DNA of 8,175 nt, from the NCBI GenBank assembly GCA_002359085.1, contig DEQB01000087.1, forward strand, positions 3,061-11,235, given 5' to 3'. A model generated the notes under the pieces. That model was given only the letters and a program-made list of their open reading frames with translations, did no database searches and had not been told where the DNA came from. Position numbers and translations under genes: made by a program. Positions within the stretch are counted from its first letter, which is position 1. Each line of letters begins with the position of its first letter. Shown here in pieces: positions 5,490 to 8,175 of this stretch. Source of the DNA: Erysipelothrix sp. UBA3377. GTDB lineage: Bacteria > Bacillota_I > Bacilli_A > Erysipelotrichales > Erysipelotrichaceae.

Positions 5490-5600
5490 GTTAATGTTCC
5501 GTGTGGATATTGACCATTTTGATTTGGTAAAAGTCCACATGCTTCCGCTGTATAAATTTTTCTTTATATGATTCAAGCTACGTGGTCCGTAGCTTTTTTT
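5489..5600 (+). promoter_or_regulatory. Tyr attenuator: competing RNA structures after the leader peptide
   Basis: Same topology as the Phe attenuator with largely different sequence. A, GGTTAAT (5489-5495, overlapping the leader stop), pairs with B, ATTGACC (5509-5515), 7 bp with one G-U. B also pairs with C, TGGTAA (5525-5530): 4 bp, a mismatch, then 2 bp. Arm 1, CGTGTGGA (5500-5507), pairs with arm 2, TCCACATG (5534-5541), 8 bp with one G-U, enclosing B:C. Arm 2 (CCAC 5535-5538 and GCTT 5541-5544) alternatively pairs with arm 3 (AAGC 5575-5578 and GTGG 5582-5585), about 9 bp interrupted, as the antiterminator; TATAAA/TTTATA (5551-5568) folds in its loop. Arm 3 with arm 4 is the terminator. 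The logic inferred for Phe applies to Tyr starvation. Confidence 0.78.
5575..5600 (+). terminator. Terminator of the Tyr attenuator
   Basis: AAGCTACG-TGGTC-CGTAGCTT: a perfect 8-bp stem with a 5-nt loop, running into seven T (5594-5600). It lies 9 nt before the AGGAGGAG ribosome binding site of the second binding-protein gene. This is the clearest intrinsic terminator in the region, placed upstream of the gene rather than downstream. Confidence 0.9.
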
Positions 5601-5622
5601 AATTTTCTAGGAGGAGAAACAT

Positions 5623-6579
5623 ATGAAAAAGATATTATTATTGGGATTAATCATTCTGGTGTTGGTAGGTTGTGGATCATCAAAAGATGAGACTACATTT
5701 AAAATAGGGATCCTGCAATGGGCTGAACATGCTGCCCTTGATGATGCTGCCCAAGGTTTGATAAGTGAATTGGAATCAATGGGATTGGATAAAGTTGAAA
5801 TCATCCATAAGAATGCGAACGATGACAACAGTGCCGCAAATCTAATTGTGGGTCAGTTTGTGGATGCGGGTGTAGATTTGATTTATGCAATCGCAACCCC
5901 AGCTGCACAAGTAGCAGTATCCGCTACAGAAGGCACAGATATTCCCGTCGTCTTTAATGCCGTTACCGATGCTGTGAGTGCGGGATTGGTGGAAAGTAAT
6001 GAAAAACCAAATGGACGTGTAACTGGTGTGAGTGATATGGCACCCATTGATACACAACTGGCCTTGATTAAGGAGTTTCTTCCAAAAGCAAACGCTGTAG
6101 GTGTCATCTACAATACCGGTGAAGACAACTCGGTACATCAAATTGCGTTAATTGAATCTTTGATTGGTAATCATGGTATGACCTTGAATGTTCAGGGTGT
6201 CAGCAGTGCACAAGAGATTGCGCTTGCTTCAGAACAAGTGACCGCAAACTCGGATGCAATTTATATTATTACTGACAATATGATTGCGAAAGCAGCACCC
6301 CAAGTGGTTGGGATCGCCAATGAAATCAAGGTGCCTGTTTTCATGGCTGAATCGGGTCAAATTGACCAAGGGATCTTGGCGTCTGACTCCATCAGTTACT
6401 TTGGGTTGGGTACTCAGGCTGCCAGAATGGTGAAGTCTATTTTGGTTGATGGTATAAATCCGGGAGATATTCCCGTTGAAATATCGCAAACAACGTCATT
6501 GTTTGTGAATGAAAAAGTCGCTTTAGAATTGGGTGTTGAAATTCCTGATTCTATATTAGAAAGGGCAACACTGAAGTAA
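5623..6579 (+). CDS. ABC transporter substrate-binding lipoprotein, TrpX family (predicted tyrosine)
   Basis: Second COG2984/TrpX-family binding lipoprotein, 318 residues, with signal sequence and lipobox LVGC (Cys17). The start at 5623 has AGGAGGAG 7-8 nt upstream. It aligns with the first binding protein almost without gaps, sharing KIG(V/I)LQ, IPVVFNAVTD, GVSDxAPID, LIKExLP, YNTGExNS, ITDNMI and DIPV. Differences cluster near the N-terminal loop that in this family faces the ligand cleft: Leu33-Ala-Asp35...Pro37 in the first protein is Trp33-Ala-Glu35...Ala37 here. Such changes could alter aromatic side-chain preference, but that is inference. It is one base from the permease gene and so belongs to the transporter operon proper. 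The Tyr-coded leader suggests tyrosine as ligand; tryptophan or mixed aromatics are alternatives. Confidence 0.9.
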   Translation: MKKILLLGLIILVLVGCGSSKDETTFKIGILQWAEHAALDDAAQGLISELESMGLDKVEIIHKNANDDNSAANLIVGQFVDAGVDLIYAIATPAAQVAVSATEGTDIPVVFNAVTDAVSAGLVESNEKPNGRVTGVSDMAPIDTQLALIKEFLPKANAVGVIYNTGEDNSVHQIALIESLIGNHGMTLNVQGVSSAQEIALASEQVTANSDAIYIITDNMIAKAAPQVVGIANEIKVPVFMAESGQIDQGILASDSISYFGLGTQAARMVKSILVDGINPGDIPVEISQTTSLFVNEKVALELGVEIPDSILERATLK

Positions 6580-6580
6580 T

Positions 6581-7504
6581 ATGGCAAGATTTATCATTAA
6601 CGTATTAGAACAAGGGTCACTATACGCAATCTTATCGATCGCAGTTATGTTGACGTATAAAATTATTGGTATGGCTGATATGTCGGTGGATGGGACTTAT
6701 CCACTGGGGGCTGTGGTGAGTGCTGTCTTTATTTTAAATGGCGGTAATCCTTGGGTGTCTTTAATTGTGGCTGCATTTTCAGGTGTCTTGGCGGGGTGTA
6801 TGACGGGTGTCTTGCATGTCAAATTGCGAATTAGTGGTTTGTTGAGTGGGATACTGGTCATGACTGGACTTTACTCGGTGAACTTAATCATCGCGGGGGG
6901 TCGATCCAACCTGTCCTTGTTAAATGATGCCACACTCTTTGATGTACAGTGGCTGGTAAAGTTTAAAGATGCGGCATTCTTTGGGTTTGTTGAACAATAT
7001 GTGTTGCCTTATTATCGATTGATTGTGTTGGTGATGATGGTGCTACTCATTAAATGGGCAGTGGATTGGTTGTTGCAGACGAAGTTGGGTTACTTGTTGC
7101 GAGTCACGGGCGATAATGAGTCGCTGGTGGTCGCTTTGGGCCATGATGTTGGCAAAGTGAAGATCATTGCATTGGCGATTTCAAATGGGCTTGCGGCGCT
7201 TAGTGGTGCTGTTGCGGCCTCTGTGGGACGTTACTACGATGTGAGCTTGGGAACGGGTATGGTTGTGATGGGTTTGTCCAGTGTGATGTTGGGGACGTTG
7301 TTGATGAAGAAATCAAGTGTAAAGATGACTTCAATGGTGATATTGGGTTCGATTCTCTATCGATTTATTGTGGCTTTGGCCATTCGTTTGGGTATGGATC
7401 CGCAACATATGAAATTGATTACGGTGGTTATTTTTGTGGTTGCGATTGTATTAAACAATGCGTCATTATCATTGACGTTTATGCATAAGAAGGGGGAAGT
7501 GTAG
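6581..7504 (+). CDS. ABC transporter permease, TrpY family (COG4120)
   Basis: Integral membrane subunit of the aromatic amino-acid importer. The 307 residues contain about eight hydrophobic segments (for example near 10-30, 41-52, 58-80, 84-105, 142-163, 193-215, 225-242 and 278-291) of the branched-chain/ribose permease fold (BPD_transp_2). The cytoplasmic loop LLRVTGDNESLVVALGHDVGKV (about 172-193) is the expected ATPase-coupling region. MADMSVDGTYPLGA (31-44) is a typical N-terminal landmark of this family. The ATG follows the binding-protein stop by one base, and the nearest purine-rich site (AAAGGG, 6560-6565) is too distant, so translation is probably coupled. Only one permease gene follows the two binding-protein genes, so both binding proteins presumably dock on it. 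Confidence 0.88.
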   Translation: MARFIINVLEQGSLYAILSIAVMLTYKIIGMADMSVDGTYPLGAVVSAVFILNGGNPWVSLIVAAFSGVLAGCMTGVLHVKLRISGLLSGILVMTGLYSVNLIIAGGRSNLSLLNDATLFDVQWLVKFKDAAFFGFVEQYVLPYYRLIVLVMMVLLIKWAVDWLLQTKLGYLLRVTGDNESLVVALGHDVGKVKIIALAISNGLAALSGAVAASVGRYYDVSLGTGMVVMGLSSVMLGTLLMKKSSVKMTSMVILGSILYRFIVALAIRLGMDPQHMKLITVVIFVVAIVLNNASLSLTFMHKKGEV

Positions 7505-8175
7505 ATGTTGTTTTTTCAGAATATACATAAAACATTTAATAAAAGCACGGATGGTGAATTGAAGTTGTATAACAACCTCAATTTACAAATTGATGAGGGG
7601 GAGTTTGTGTCAATTATCGGATCGAATGGTTCCGGGAAGTCTACGTTGTTTAATATCCTATGTGGACAGATTGTGCCGGATCGTGGGGAAGTGGTTTTTG
7701 ATGATGTTGTATTTAATAAGAAGAAGATATACGAACGATTCAAGGAGATTTCAAGGGTTTACCAAGATCCCGTAGCGGGAACTTCTCCTTCCTTAACTGT
7801 CTTAGAAAATTTATCTTTGGCACATGATAAAGGTAAACTCTTGAATCTTAAAAAAGGGGTCCATGTTGAATTGATAGACCACTTCAAAACTTTACTTAAA
7901 ACTTTGAATTTGGGTTTGGAAGAGAAACTTGATACAAAGGTGGGTCAACTTTCGGGAGGTCAAAGACAAGCGTTGTCTTTGTTGATGGCTTTGATGAATG
8001 ATCCGAAGATGTTATTGCTGGATGAACATACTGCTGCATTGGACCCAAAAAGTAGTGAAACCATTATGAGACTCACCGATGAAATGGTGAAAAAGAGTCG
8101 GATTACAACTTTGATGGTAACGCATAATTTGCAGCATGCTTTGGATTATGGGGATCGTCTGATTATGTTTCATGA
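7505..8175 (+). CDS. ABC transporter ATP-binding protein, TrpZ family (COG1101), C-terminus beyond the window
   Basis: The first 223 codons are visible and the frame is open at the window edge. All nucleotide-binding motifs are present: Walker A GSNGSGKST (39-47), Q-loop YQDP (86-89), signature LSGGQ (149-153), Walker B MLLLDE (169-174) with catalytic Glu174 and D-loop ALD (178-180), and switch His207 in VTH. YQDPVAGTSPSLTVLENL and DEHTAALDP are characteristic of the COG1101 ATPases that accompany TrpX/TrpY. The ATG abuts the permease TAG directly, and AAGGGGGAAG (7490-7499) provides a good ribosome binding site. It powers uptake through the single permease. Only the last few dozen residues should be missing. 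Confidence 0.92.
   Translation, partial: MLFFQNIHKTFNKSTDGELKLYNNLNLQIDEGEFVSIIGSNGSGKSTLFNILCGQIVPDRGEVVFDDVVFNKKKIYERFKEISRVYQDPVAGTSPSLTVLENLSLAHDKGKLLNLKKGVHVELIDHFKTLLKTLNLGLEEKLDTKVGQLSGGQRQALSLLMALMNDPKMLLLDEHTAALDPKSSETIMRLTDEMVKKSRITTLMVTHNLQHALDYGDRLIMFH

Noticed and set aside
1..8175. CRISPR arrays, tRNA or rRNA genes, insertion sequences, phage or att-site signatures.
   Set aside because: No regularly spaced repeats, transposase-like frames, terminal inverted repeats or recognisable structural RNA genes were seen; the region looks like ordinary chromosome apart from the attenuators.

Overview
The window suggests a low-GC (about 40 %), Gram-positive-type bacterium of the Bacillota / Erysipelotrichia / free-living Mollicutes-like group. 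Strong AGGAGG-type ribosome binding sites, short U-tract terminators, a LipL-type octanoyltransferase, Xpt and PepF all fit. Both predicted ABC binding proteins carry a lipobox. TGG encodes Trp and TGA is used as a stop (pepF), so this is not the mycoplasma code. I cannot name the genus.

Left part (1-4010) is housekeeping. It holds the 5' end of a protein tyrosine/serine phosphatase gene (minus), then xpt (xanthine phosphoribosyltransferase, plus) divergent from it. lipL (lipoyl relay, minus) converges on xpt with an 11-bp overlap, and each of these two genes seems to have its terminator inside the other's coding sequence. A two-gene minus-strand operon follows, pepF-nudF (M3 oligoendopeptidase and ADP-ribose pyrophosphatase), with stop and start overlapping by 4 nt and a strong terminator right after nudF.

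Right part (4094-8175) is the interesting region. It is an ABC importer of the TrpX/TrpY/TrpZ family (COG2984 binding protein, COG4120 permease, COG1101 ATPase) with two tandem paralogous binding-protein genes. Each binding-protein gene has its own promoter, its own short leader ORF and its own intrinsic terminator. The first leader peptide ends in five consecutive Phe codons (SFFFFFT-stop). The second ends in a Tyr-dominated run (SFYYFYYYK-stop). Downstream of each leader, competing RNA pairings with the same topology but largely different sequence end in a terminator just before the binding-protein ribosome binding site.

The simplest reading is two ribosome-mediated transcription attenuators, one sensing Phe-tRNA and one sensing Tyr-tRNA. 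They would control two binding proteins that feed one shared permease and ATPase. The leaders therefore predict substrates: Phe for the first binding protein and Tyr for the second. In this group of bacteria aromatic amino-acid transporters are usually thought of as T-box controlled, so a paired Phe/Tyr leader-peptide system is unexpected. Promoter, leader, attenuator and binding-protein gene appear to have been duplicated as one module and the sensor codons then changed.
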